Under the pieces are notes generated by a model. It worked only from the letters and a program-made list of their open reading frames with translations. It was not told the DNA's origin and did not search any database. Positions 43,109 through 50,754 of a stretch of 64,000 bases of DNA are shown here, piece by piece. The translations under genes and the position numbers were made by a program. The first letter of the stretch is position 1; each line of letters opens with the position of its first letter. The stretch comes from an uncultured Clostridia bacterium (lineage in GTDB: Bacteria; Bacillota; Clostridia; Christensenellales; Borkfalkiaceae): the NCBI GenBank assembly GCA_947630115.1, contig CANRGG010000002.1:1-64000 (forward strand), read 5' to 3'.

Positions 43109-43876
43109 TTAGCCGTTTTTAAGAAATTGTCTGCCCGTGCCGTCGATCGAATAATTTTCACGGTAAATGAGCTCGCCAATGGGGACAAACTCGAAGCCGC
43201 GCGCACGGAGAGTGTCGAAAATGATGGGAAGGGCTTCCGCCGTGTGCAGCCCGTTGTTGTGGCAGAGGATGATGGAGCCGCTCTTCACCCGTTCCACAAT
43301 GCGCGCCGCGATATCCCCCGCCGAAAGGTCTTTCCAATCGAGCGAGTCCACGTCCCATTGAATGGGATAGAGCCCCATTTTGTTGCTGGTATCGATGAGG
43401 GTATTGTTATAGTCGCCGTAGGGCGGACGGAAGAGGGTGACGGGCTTGCCCGTAACCGCCGTAATCGCCGCGGACGAGCTTTGAAGCTCCGCCTCGATCT
43501 CGCCCTCCGAAAGTTTGGACATATAGGAATGCGTCGCGCTGTGCGTGCCGATCTCATGTCCCGCCGCGTCCAGCTTTTTCACGTAGTCGGGATACTTCTT
43601 CGTCCAGAATTCCACCATAAAAAAGGTCGCGCGGACCTTGGCGGCTTCCAGATTTTTCAGGATCGCGTCGGTGTGTTCGGTGCCCCATGCGCAGTCGAAG
43701 GAGATCGCCACCTTGTTGTCCGTCCGCTCCACCGAATAGATGGGCAGCGAACGGGCGGCGCTCCACCAGACCTCCTCCGCGCCCGCGGCTTTCGCCGAAA
43801 CCGCGCCCGCCGCCAACAAGATCATAAACACCGCGGCGACCGCCAAGTACTTCAAACGAAGCGTGATGACTTTCAT
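43109..43876 (-). CDS. Polysaccharide deacetylase, PdaB-like, 255 aa
   Basis: NodB-fold carbohydrate esterase, likely acting on peptidoglycan or another envelope polymer outside the membrane. An N-terminal signal or anchor helix (YLAVAAVFMILLAAGAVSA) precedes motif 1 SFDCAWG, motif 2 HSATHSYM and motif 3 RPPYGDYN. Motif 1 lacks the second Asp of the usual TFDDG, as in the sporulation subfamily. AGGAG is 7 nt before the ATG. PdaB is a spore cortex protein in Bacillus, but this gene could also be vegetative. Confidence 0.88.
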   Translation of the reverse strand: MKVITLRLKYLAVAAVFMILLAAGAVSAKAAGAEEVWWSAARSLPIYSVERTDNKVAISFDCAWGTEHTDAILKNLEAAKVRATFFMVEFWTKKYPDYVKKLDAAGHEIGTHSATHSYMSKLSEGEIEAELQSSSAAITAVTGKPVTLFRPPYGDYNNTLIDTSNKMGLYPIQWDVDSLDWKDLSAGDIAARIVERVKSGSIILCHNNGLHTAEALPIIFDTLRARGFEFVPIGELIYRENYSIDGTGRQFLKNG

Positions 43877-43997
43877 TCCCTTGCTCCTATATGATAAAAT
43901 ATCCGCAGACTCGTATTTTGAAAGAAATTGTCAGGAAAAATACGATCGTGTCGAATGTCCGTCCGCAGATCGTTCGGGGACGGCTTGTTCTATTTCT

Positions 43998-44120
43998 ATG
44001 GCAAAAGCGGGGGAATTATGCAAAGAAAAAACGTGGCGGGACAAAGAAAAAAACGCAAAACAGGTCATCGAAAAAGGACGGAAAAGGACAAAGAGTAACG
44101 CCGAAAAGGCAAAGAAATAA
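43998..44120 (+). CDS. Possible small Lys-rich protein, 40 aa
   Basis: A 40-codon frame encodes a strongly basic, helical peptide (one third Lys or Arg) and ends directly before a hairpin. A TTGAAA-17-TACGAT promoter-like pair lies about 50 nt upstream, but there is no ribosome binding site. The same interval is open in another frame. Otherwise 43877-44173 holds only the terminator at 44121. Confidence 0.2.
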   Translation: MAKAGELCKEKTWRDKEKNAKQVIEKGRKRTKSNAEKAKK

Positions 44121-44149
44121 GGCGCGGCGGACCTTTGGTCCGCCGCGCC
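44121..44149 (-). terminator. Terminator of the membrane protein gene at 44174
   Basis: Perfect 13-bp stem GGCGCGGCGGACC and complement, 3-nt loop, then TTATTTCTTT on the minus strand. Confidence 0.6.
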
Positions 44150-44173
44150 CCGTTCAAACTGATTTCAAATTTA

Positions 44174-44899
44174 TTATCCGATCAAGGCTGCCGCAAGGGA
44201 GAGGATCATCCCCAAAGTCAGCAGGATCTGCCCGATGAAAAAGGGAAGGCGCGGATAGAGCGCGCGCTTTTTCTGTCCGAGTTTTTCCGCCGCACAGCGG
44301 GAAAAAATCTCCCCCGCCGCCAAAAACGCCGCGCCGAGCAGCACAAACAGCGTGGAATAGAGGATCTGTGCCGCAAACAGGGCGACGGAAAAGACGAAGA
44401 GCCCTGCTTCCGCGGCAAGATAGAGAACGTCCGCCGTCTGAAAGATCAGCGTTTTGCCGTCCTTTTTTCCGCGCGAGAGATAGCCCGCCGCCGCGCCGCC
44501 CCCCGCCGCTGCAAAGACGGCCGCGAGAAGCCAGAGGAAGGGACGGGGCATTCCGACGCGGTCCGCGAACAATTCGCCGACCAGGACAAGCTGTAAGACC
44601 GCCGCCGCGAACAAAATGATCTTCCCGATGGGAAGGGCAAGATGGAATTTCTCGTCGAAGGCGCCGCAGGCTTCGCCGGCCGCGATCAAAAAGACGGCGA
44701 AATAGACAAGCGGCTCCCCGGGCGCCAGACAGGCGAGCGCGGTGCCCCAACAGAGCAGGGGCAGCGGCTTCAAAAATCCGCCCGCGCGGAACTTGCCGCG
44801 CAGGACAAATCCTGCCCACACCGCCGCCGACGCGAAAAACAGCACGAAAAAGATCCAAAAACAGATCTCCGCGGCTTGGTTTGCAAATTGCAGCGGCAT
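44174..44899 (-). CDS. Integral membrane protein, unknown function, 241 aa
   Basis: About seven to eight hydrophobic segments rich in Ala, Leu and Phe fill the protein, with short charged loops. A YhhN (lysoplasmalogenase)-like fold is possible by size and helix count, but I see no decisive motif. AAGGAGG is 6 nt before the ATG, which picks this frame over another long frame on the same strand that is Arg-rich. It has its own promoter, overlapping the end of comFC. Confidence 0.75.
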   Translation of the reverse strand: MPLQFANQAAEICFWIFFVLFFASAAVWAGFVLRGKFRAGGFLKPLPLLCWGTALACLAPGEPLVYFAVFLIAAGEACGAFDEKFHLALPIGKIILFAAAVLQLVLVGELFADRVGMPRPFLWLLAAVFAAAGGGAAAGYLSRGKKDGKTLIFQTADVLYLAAEAGLFVFSVALFAAQILYSTLFVLLGAAFLAAGEIFSRCAAEKLGQKKRALYPRLPFFIGQILLTLGMILSLAAALIG

Positions 44900-44929
44900 A
44901 AGCCCCCTCCTTATCTCCCGATAACCCTA

Positions 44930-44958
44930 TTATAAACCTTTTCCGCGAAAAAATCAAT
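44930..44958 (-). promoter_or_regulatory. Promoter of the membrane protein gene
   Basis: TTGATT (44953-44958), 17-nt spacer, TATAAT (44930-44935) on the minus strand, overlapping the comFC stop. Confidence 0.65.
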
Positions 44959-45688
44959 CGCTTCCCGGTCTCTTTCTGGCGGGATCGGCCGAGGTGGGGT
45001 CGCCGACGCTCGTCACCGTCAGCACAAAGACCTTTTTCGCCTTCGCCGCGAGAAATTGCTTCGTCAGCTCGTTCGCCGTCGCGCCCGTCGTGAGGGTATC
45101 GTCTATGAGAAGGATGGTTTTGCCCTCCACCGCCTTCTTCTCCGTGATTTTGAAGCAGCCCTCGAGGTTTTTCTGCCGTCCCCGCCTTCCAAGGGATTTC
45201 TGCTCGTCCGTCTCGCGCACTTTTTCCGCGGCGGAGAGCAGCGGAAGCCCGCTCTTTTGTGCAAGTCCCTCCGCGAGCAGGCGGGATTGATTGTATCCGC
45301 GCGCCCGCTCCGCTCGCGCCGTCATCGGGACAAAGGCGATCGCGTCCGCCTCGGGAAATTCTTTAAACCGCGGCAGCAGCAGCTCCAGAATCGTGCGGGA
45401 GAGGTATTTCTCTCCGTTTTTATAGCGCAAAACAAGCCGCGCAGCCTCTCCCTCATGCCGGAAAAGCGAACGCGCGGCCTCAAAAAGGGGACGCGTCTGC
45501 TTGCATTCAAGGCAGATCCCCTCCGCATGCTGTACCCGGCCGCAGATGGGACAGCACTTTTCTCCGATCCGGGGCAAGGCCTCGTTGCAGCGCCTGCAAA
45601 TCCGCTCGCCGCCGAACACCTCCCGGCCGCAGATGTCGCAGGTGAAATTGGGACGCCGGAATTTCTCCAAAAATTCGCTCGCTTTCAT
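44954..45688 (-). CDS. comFC: ComF-family phosphoribosyltransferase
   Basis: PRTase-fold protein needed for DNA uptake in competent Bacillus, also seen in non-competent species. The N-terminal zinc module has paired Cys (CDICG, CRRC, CCPICG, CLEC). The PRPP-binding loop is LLIDDTLTTGATANE. The 244-aa length is typical. There is a 14-nt gap to the HTH gene upstream; the ribosome binding site is weak. No other late competence gene is visible here. Confidence 0.88.
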   Translation of the reverse strand: MKASEFLEKFRRPNFTCDICGREVFGGERICRRCNEALPRIGEKCCPICGRVQHAEGICLECKQTRPLFEAARSLFRHEGEAARLVLRYKNGEKYLSRTILELLLPRFKEFPEADAIAFVPMTARAERARGYNQSRLLAEGLAQKSGLPLLSAAEKVRETDEQKSLGRRGRQKNLEGCFKITEKKAVEGKTILLIDDTLTTGATANELTKQFLAAKAKKVFVLTVTSVGDPTSADPARKRPGSD

Positions 45689-45702
45689 GCCGCTTTCGTG
45701 TT

Positions 45703-45924
45703 TTAACGGTAATTTTTCGCGCCCGTTTCGTCCTCTAACCCGAGCAGATAGTCCGCCGAGACCTGAAAGAGCCGGCACAGCTTGACAAGATCGCCCGTCC
45801 CCAGATCGTGCGTCTCGTTCTCATAGCGGCTGACCGTGTTCTGGTTGCAGTGCAAAAGTTCCGCCAACTGCTGTTGCGACAGGTCCCGCTCTTCTCTCAA
45901 TTCTTTGATCCGTTTCCCGTACAT
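45703..45924 (-). CDS. XRE-family HTH regulator, 73 aa
   Basis: A complete HTH_3 domain, with ELREERDLSQQQLAELLH as the first helices and QNTVSRYENETHD as the recognition helix, ends in the common FQVSADYLLGLE motif. It has no sensor domain. The ribosome binding site is poor. It precedes comFC on the same strand and probably controls it or itself. Two inverted repeats occur in the 60 nt before its start. Confidence 0.85.
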   Translation of the reverse strand: MYGKRIKELREERDLSQQQLAELLHCNQNTVSRYENETHDLGTGDLVKLCRLFQVSADYLLGLEDETGAKNYR

Positions 45925-45960
45925 ATTACCAAAATATACGAATTTGGGATATTTGTTCTT

Positions 45961-45983
45961 TTTTATCCTGTTTCGGGATAAAA
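45961..45983. promoter_or_regulatory. Candidate operator upstream of the XRE gene
   Basis: TTTTATCC/GGATAAAA, a perfect 8-bp inverted repeat with a 7-nt spacer. A second, looser one (CCAAA...TTTGG) covers 45927-45945. Both could be bound by the XRE protein. Confidence 0.4.
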
Positions 45984-46079
45984 AGGAAGTCGATCGGGCG
46001 CGAAAAAACAAAAAAAGCGACGAAAAATATCGCCGCTTGTCTTTTTTTGTCCGTGCCGTTCCCAAAGAGGGGAGGCAAA

Positions 46080-46571
46080 TCAGAAGTCGTCCTCGTCGGG
46101 CTCTTCTTCCTCGTCGTCCTCGTCGTCGGTGAGCGTGTAGATCTCGTCCCCGGTGACATATTCGAGATCCTCTTCATCGTCCACCGCTTCCTCTTCTTCC
46201 TCCTCTTCTTCCTCTTCGAGCTCGTCCTCGTCGAACGTCTCGCCGATCTCCTCCATCTCGCCGTTCATGTCGTCCGTTTCGTCGTCGAGATATTCCCGCC
46301 ATTCGTCGTCATCCTCGTCCTCGGGGTCGGGCTCCTCTTCGAATTCCGATTTGCGGCGGCATTCCTCGCACATCTTTTCTCCTGCGCGCATCATGTTTTC
46401 GCCGCAGACGGGACAGAGCTCCGTGGGGAGTTCGTTCTCCTCTTCCTCTTCGAGCTCATCGACATCCGTCCGGATCCCCTTCATCTCTTTCAGGCACACG
46501 TCGCAATATTCCTGCACTTCCGGGTTGATATAATTCAACTCGCAGCGCGGGCATTTCATGTATCTCACCAT
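46080..46571 (-). CDS. Highly acidic zinc-ribbon protein, 163 aa
   Basis: Two CXXC...CXXC zinc ribbons (CPRC...CDVC at residues 7-26 and CPVC...CEEC at 53-70) are followed by about 90 residues that are mostly Glu and Asp. Net charge is extremely negative. The family is not recognised; such tails occur in nucleic-acid-mimicking or histone-like partner proteins and in RNA polymerase delta-like factors. AAGGA is 5 nt before ATG 46571; ATG 46559 is an alternative. Confidence 0.75.
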   Translation of the reverse strand: MVRYMKCPRCELNYINPEVQEYCDVCLKEMKGIRTDVDELEEEEENELPTELCPVCGENMMRAGEKMCEECRRKSEFEEEPDPEDEDDDEWREYLDDETDDMNGEMEEIGETFDEDELEEEEEEEEEEAVDDEEDLEYVTGDEIYTLTDDEDDEEEEPDEDDF

Positions 46572-46619
46572 ATCTTTCCTTCGCCCCCTTGTTTTTCTTG
46601 ATTTGCGATAGGCTAATAA

Positions 46620-46648
46620 ATTATATTAGGTATTATTGTTTTTGTAAA
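46620..46648 (-). promoter_or_regulatory. Promoter of the acidic zinc-ribbon gene
   Basis: TTTACA (46643-46648), 17-nt spacer, TATAAT (46620-46625) on the minus strand. Confidence 0.7.
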
Positions 46649-46710
46649 CTGTTTTTTTGCGGTTTTCCCAAAAAAATCGTCGTTTTTGAAAAATTTTTTT
46701 CGGGTGAAAG

Positions 46711-46736
46711 AAAAACCCGTCTCAAAAGACGGGTTT
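46711..46736 (-). terminator. Terminator of the lipoprotein at 46751
   Basis: 10-bp stem AAACCCGTCT/AGACGGGTTT followed by T residues on the minus strand. Confidence 0.8.
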
Positions 46737-46750
46737 CCCGGGTTTTCAAA

Positions 46751-49129
46751 TTATTCCTGAGGTTTTTCTTCGGAAGTTTCCTCGGGCTTTTCTTCGTTCG
46801 TCTCCGCGGGCGCATTATCCGATTGCTCAGAAGCAGACTCCGCCGGCTCTTCCGCGGCGTTTTCCGCCGTTTCGGGCGCCTGATCGGGCTCCTGCGGCGT
46901 CTCATCCTCGGATCCCGCCTCTTCTTCGGGCGTTTCGGCCTCTTCCGTTTCAGGCTCTTCGGGTTCCTCCGGCTCTTCCGCAGGCGCCTCTTCGGGCTGA
47001 GGCTCCGGCTGGTCCGCATAGACGTCCACGCTCTTGTCGTCCGTCGTATCGACGAACATCTTCTCTTCCTTCTCTTCCTCTTCGCTCTTCCTGGAGCGCA
47101 TGACGAGGTACACGCCGACGGCAACGCCGAGCACGACGACGCCGATCGCAATGCCGATCAACGCGCCTGCCCAAGCAGGAAGCCCGCCGGACGTCTCTTC
47201 CTCCGACGAGGGCGCCGTGTAATGTTCGAGCGTCGTTTTCCAATAAGAATCGATCGCGTCGATGTCATTTTCGCTCTTGGAGCCGATCTCATGGATGAAC
47301 ATGCTGCGAAGATCTTTTCCGCTCTTGGTGTAAGCCTCGAAATCGGCGATGTCCTCCTGATGATAGAGCTCATAGTCCGACTCGCCGCTCTCGGTCTTGG
47401 CTTCCTCGATGTTTTCATAGAAAAGATCGGTCTTGCCCGTGTAGAAATAGTATTTTATAGCGGTCGAAAGGGCGGTCCTGTCCTCGTCCGTGAGCTCCGC
47501 AAGATACCCTTCGTCACCCAGCGTTTCGTCGAGCCTGTCGTTATAATCGCTCAGCTCGGAGTTGTTCATCAGCGCGCCGCTGGCGTTTTTCAGATCCACA
47601 TAGGCGACATAGTTATAGGAGGAACTGCCGATCGTCTCCGCATCTGCGAAGAAGAGACGTCCGTCGAGGACCTCGATGTCATACCAGGATCTGGCATGCT
47701 CGATCCGGAGGACCTGCGTCGGCCGGTAGGGCTTGTTGGCGTCATAGTTCAGCGTCTTGTAATTTTCCTCGCTGCCGTTGTAGACCACCCGGAACACATA
47801 GTTGCCGGCATTGCCCGACGTCGTATAGTAGAGATAGCGGTAGGTGGGGTCGGAATCGTCGATACAGACGAGCGTCGCCGTCCCAATTCCCTGCGCGATC
47901 CTTACAACATTCGCCTCGCCCGCTTCGTTCACGTCGACGCGGTAAATGTTGGAATCTGCCGTGTAGAGATAATGATGTTCGCCGTTTTCAACGTAATAGA
48001 TCGCCTCGTCGTTCGCCTTCTCGGTATCGGTGGGCTGCGCCACAATGTCGAGCGTCTCATCGGAGTTTCTGGTGACGGAATTGCCGGTCTCCAGCTTGTC
48101 CGCGGGAAGGAAATAGAGCCAAGCCGCTTCGCCGACAGAGCCGGTCGTCGCAAGGTCTGCCCTCGTGAAATAAATTCCGTCGTCCGTGACCGATTGCACC
48201 GTGTAGGTGAAGCCCGCCGCGGAAAGCGGAGTGCTGCCCGCCAGATCGTGCGAGAAGATGGTGGGGTTCTCCTGATAGATCGAGCCGATCCCGTCGAGGA
48301 GAAGGGTCCCGAAGTTCAGATAGGGCTCTTCGTCGTTCTCTTCGAGGTAATCCTCGTTCCAGGCATAGTCCCGGATCTCCGCATAGGGGCATTCCGTGAC
48401 GTCCGCCCGCACGCGGAAAAGCTGATTATAGTCCCGATCGTGCGAGCCGTTCGGCATGTCCGCGTCCATCGTGACGCCCATCGTGTAATATGCGTAAGGA
48501 TCCTCTTTATTTTCCGAAAAAATAACGTCGCTCACGCCTTTTGCAAGCACAGTGTCCTGCTTCTTCGCCGTATTATAGGAATGAAGGGTCTCGCTCTGAG
48601 TATAGAGGACGTAGACCGTGCCGTCCACCTGCACGAAGCGGTAATTCGCCGCGTTGTCGGAGACGTTGAAGTAGCTCTCCACCGAGCTGCCGTCGAGCTT
48701 CGCGCTCTTGAAGTCGAGATAGTTCTGCTCGATCTCGCCGACCGTATTTTCGATGTTGTTGGGGGTCGCATAATAGACGCGGTCGCCGTAGATGTAGATA
48801 CCCGCCTCATAGTCCCCCGCAGCCATGAGCGAAGGAACGACGATCTCGCCCGAAGCACCCGAGGAAAGCTCGGATTTTTTCACCCGCATGAGCGCGCCCT
48901 TCACGGGATCGCCGTAAGTGTTGTCTGCCGTGTAGCTCTCGACTCCGTTGATGAAATAAATATAATCCTGCACCTCGACGACAAAGCCGCCGTTGGAGGT
49001 TGCCGTCCCGCTCGGGATCCCGGATAACGGCTTGAATTTTCCGCCGCAGCCGGCGAGCGAAGCCGCCGCCGTCACCGCAAGCGTCCCGGCGGTAAAGACC
49101 GTCATCAATTTTTTCAAAGTGTTCCGCAT
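46751..49129 (-). CDS. Large lipoprotein with C-terminal membrane helix and acidic cytoplasmic tail, 792 aa
   Basis: The signal peptide ends in the lipobox SLAGC (Cys28). About 640 residues of Tyr/Asp-rich sequence with repeated GDRVYYAT, DGTVYVLY and NGEHHYLY strands suggest a beta-propeller (DUF5050-like). A Gly/Val membrane helix (AGALIGIAIGVVVLGVAVGVYLVM) then leads into a basic stop-transfer and an about 110-residue Glu/Pro-rich tail. The predicted topology is anchored at both ends with the tail in the cytoplasm. AAGGAA is 6 nt before the ATG. Function unknown. Confidence 0.8.
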   Translation of the reverse strand: MRNTLKKLMTVFTAGTLAVTAAASLAGCGGKFKPLSGIPSGTATSNGGFVVEVQDYIYFINGVESYTADNTYGDPVKGALMRVKKSELSSGASGEIVVPSLMAAGDYEAGIYIYGDRVYYATPNNIENTVGEIEQNYLDFKSAKLDGSSVESYFNVSDNAANYRFVQVDGTVYVLYTQSETLHSYNTAKKQDTVLAKGVSDVIFSENKEDPYAYYTMGVTMDADMPNGSHDRDYNQLFRVRADVTECPYAEIRDYAWNEDYLEENDEEPYLNFGTLLLDGIGSIYQENPTIFSHDLAGSTPLSAAGFTYTVQSVTDDGIYFTRADLATTGSVGEAAWLYFLPADKLETGNSVTRNSDETLDIVAQPTDTEKANDEAIYYVENGEHHYLYTADSNIYRVDVNEAGEANVVRIAQGIGTATLVCIDDSDPTYRYLYYTTSGNAGNYVFRVVYNGSEENYKTLNYDANKPYRPTQVLRIEHARSWYDIEVLDGRLFFADAETIGSSSYNYVAYVDLKNASGALMNNSELSDYNDRLDETLGDEGYLAELTDEDRTALSTAIKYYFYTGKTDLFYENIEEAKTESGESDYELYHQEDIADFEAYTKSGKDLRSMFIHEIGSKSENDIDAIDSYWKTTLEHYTAPSSEEETSGGLPAWAGALIGIAIGVVVLGVAVGVYLVMRSRKSEEEEKEEKMFVDTTDDKSVDVYADQPEPQPEEAPAEEPEEPEEPETEEAETPEEEAGSEDETPQEPDQAPETAENAAEEPAESASEQSDNAPAETNEEKPEETSEEKPQE

Positions 49130-49178
49130 AAGAAGTTCCTTTTTCCGAAAAATATAAGGTTCTACTTTTTCTTCCCCT

Positions 49179-49207
49179 ATTATATACTAAAACAAGCGTT
49201 TTGACAA
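49179..49207 (-). promoter_or_regulatory. Promoter of the large lipoprotein
   Basis: TTGTCA (49202-49207), 17-nt spacer, TATAAT (49179-49184) on the minus strand. Confidence 0.65.
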
Positions 49208-49268
49208 TCGAAAAGCTATAAAATTTGCAAGATTTCTCTCTAATTTTTTGCAAACGGAGGTATTTTCA

Positions 49269-49598
49269 ATGGAAAAATTCGGCATTTTCGAACTTTTGGA
49301 CGCACTGTCCGCCGCCACCGCGCGGGAAATTCCGCCCGAAGAGGAAAGCCCGCAAAAGGGGACGGACGAAAATCTCTCTCCTTCCGTCCGCGACGCGGCG
49401 TTTTCCGCCCCCGTCTACGGCGTCTTTCCGCCCGAAGCGGGTGGATCTTCCGCAGCCGCCAAGCCCGCCCCGGAGGGCGCGTCCCCCGAACCGCCGCCCA
49501 AGGCGCCGCCGGCCCCGAAACCCTCCCCGGAAGCGGACGCTTTGAGGGGATTTTACGCGCGGCATGACGCCGTCGCCAAAAAGGCAAAGGGGAAATAA
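49269..49598 (+). CDS. Pro/Ala-rich small protein of unknown function, 109 aa
   Basis: A short helical start (MEKFGIFELLDALSAATA) is followed by a long low-complexity Pro, Ala, Glu segment and a short basic end (GFYARHDAVAKKAKGK). It lacks a signal peptide or membrane helix. GGAGG is 8 nt before the ATG. The frame bias and good ribosome binding site support it as real; the family is not recognised. It is convergent with rpsI. Confidence 0.65.
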   Translation: MEKFGIFELLDALSAATAREIPPEEESPQKGTDENLSPSVRDAAFSAPVYGVFPPEAGGSSAAAKPAPEGASPEPPPKAPPAPKPSPEADALRGFYARHDAVAKKAKGK

Positions 49599-49612
49599 GG
49601 TCAAGACGAAAA

Positions 49613-49636
49613 AACCGACCGCTTCTGCGGTCGGTT
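49613..49636. terminator. Bidirectional terminator shared by the small gene and rplM-rpsI
   Basis: 10-bp stem AACCGACCGC/GCGGTCGGTT, TTCT loop, T-runs on both strands. Confidence 0.85.
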
Positions 49637-49649
49637 GAATTTTTTTCCA

Positions 49650-50063
49650 TCATCTCTTGGAGAACTGCGGCGCACGGCGCGCTTTTTTGAGACCGTACTT
49701 CTTTCTCTCCTTGACTCTCGGGTCGCGGGTGAGGAAGCCTGCCTTTTTGAGGGCGGGTCTCGTTTCGGGCTCCGCTTCGAGGAGCGCCCGCGAGATCCCC
49801 AAGCGGATCGCGCCCGCCTGGCCGGTGAATCCGCCGCCGACGACGCTGACGCGCACGTCATATTTGCCTTCCGCGCCGACTTCCGCAAGCGGCTGCTTGA
49901 CGATGAATTGCGTCGTGCCCTGCGGGAAATAATCTTCGAGAGCTCTGCCGTTGATCACGATCTCTCCGCTGCCCGAGGGAATGAGACGGACGCGCGCGAT
50001 CGCCTTCTTTCTGCGACCCGTGCCCCAATACTGCAATTTCTTTTTCAAATTCGCTTTCGCCAT
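49650..50063 (-). CDS. rpsI: 30S ribosomal protein S9
   Basis: Small-subunit protein near the P site. The [14 protein letters not shown] start, FVIVKQPL-like core and the canonical end RAPQFSKR (Arg tail contacting tRNA) are present. Length 137 aa. GAGGT is 6 nt before the ATG. It is co-transcribed with rplM, 14 nt apart, the usual order. Confidence 0.98.
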   Translation of the reverse strand: MAKANLKKKLQYWGTGRRKKAIARVRLIPSGSGEIVINGRALEDYFPQGTTQFIVKQPLAEVGAEGKYDVRVSVVGGGFTGQAGAIRLGISRALLEAEPETRPALKKAGFLTRDPRVKERKKYGLKKARRAPQFSKR

Positions 50064-50077
50064 TTCATTACCTCACA

Positions 50078-50509
50078 TCAAAACAATTTTAATACTTCGG
50101 GCTTCTGCGCCTCATGATTGTGCTCGCTGCCTTTGTAGACGCGCAGCTTTTTGATCATCTGTCTGCCAAGCGAATTTTTGGGAAGCATTCCCCGCACCGC
50201 CTCGTAGACCGCAAGATCGCTCCGCTCCGCCATGAGCTTGCCGTATGCGATCTCCTTCAGCCCGCCGATATATCCGGTGTGATAGCGATAATATTTGTCC
50301 TCGAGTTTCTTGCCCGTCAGGACGATCTTATCGCTGTTGAGAATGATGACAAAGTCGCCCGTGTCCACGTTGGGCGTGAACGTAGGCTTGTTTTTCCCGC
50401 GCAGGATCGCCGCGACTTTGGACGCCACTCTCCCGAGCGGAAGTCCTGCCGCGTCTACGACATACCACTTTCTTTCGACCGTCTGCGCTTTTGCCATATA
50501 GGTTTTCAT
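50078..50509 (-). CDS. rplM: 50S ribosomal protein L13
   Basis: Large-subunit protein, binding 23S rRNA early in assembly. Conserved [28 protein letters not shown] and [13 protein letters not shown] blocks are visible; 143 aa. AAGGAG is 7 nt before ATG 50509; the longer frame upstream belongs to the leader RNA. Confidence 0.98.
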   Translation of the reverse strand: MKTYMAKAQTVERKWYVVDAAGLPLGRVASKVAAILRGKNKPTFTPNVDTGDFVIILNSDKIVLTGKKLEDKYYRYHTGYIGGLKEIAYGKLMAERSDLAVYEAVRGMLPKNSLGRQMIKKLRVYKGSEHNHEAQKPEVLKLF

Positions 50510-50597
50510 ATTCGTACTCCTTGAATGGGGCTCCTGCCCGATCAATTTGCTTTTTTCTTTGATTTCCGGTGCAGGAACGGGGCTTCCCGCCGATTTC
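50510..50597 (-). ncRNA. Probable L13 ribosomal-protein leader
   Basis: About 88 nt of transcribed leader. GUUCCUGC near its 5' half can pair with GCAGGAGC close to the ribosome binding site (8 bp, one G-U). Bacillota rplM mRNAs carry an autoregulatory L13 leader; I infer this one from position and pairing, not from a covariance search. Confidence 0.5.
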
Positions 50598-50603
50598 CCC
50601 TTC

Positions 50604-50632
50604 ATTATAGGCTATCGCAAAATTTCAGTCAA
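50604..50632 (-). promoter_or_regulatory. Promoter of rplM-rpsI
   Basis: TTGACT (50627-50632), 17-nt spacer, TATAAT (50604-50609) on the minus strand. Confidence 0.75.
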
Positions 50633-50671
50633 GCTGTTTTGAGTTGCGATTTTAAGATTTTTTCGGAAAAA

Positions 50672-50735
50672 ACAAAAATTTTTTCGGAATAAGTTGCTTC
50701 ACATCCTCTTTTTTCGCGGGAGCAGCCCTTATTCC
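50672..50735 (-). terminator. Possible terminator of cysS-alaS
   Basis: GGAATAAG/CTTATTCC, extended by GCTGCT/AGCAA with a long loop, followed by a T-rich tract on the minus strand. Confidence 0.4.
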
Positions 50736-50754
50736 TTATTCTTTTATGCAACTT

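Noticed and set aside
44154..44957. Alternative minus-strand frame of 267 codons over the membrane protein
   Set aside because: Arg/Gly-rich and no ribosome binding site; the frame starting at 44899 has AAGGAGG and membrane helices.
46589..49027. Plus-strand open frame of 812 codons
   Set aside because: Antisense of the large lipoprotein; composed of Arg, Val and Ile runs without domain signs.
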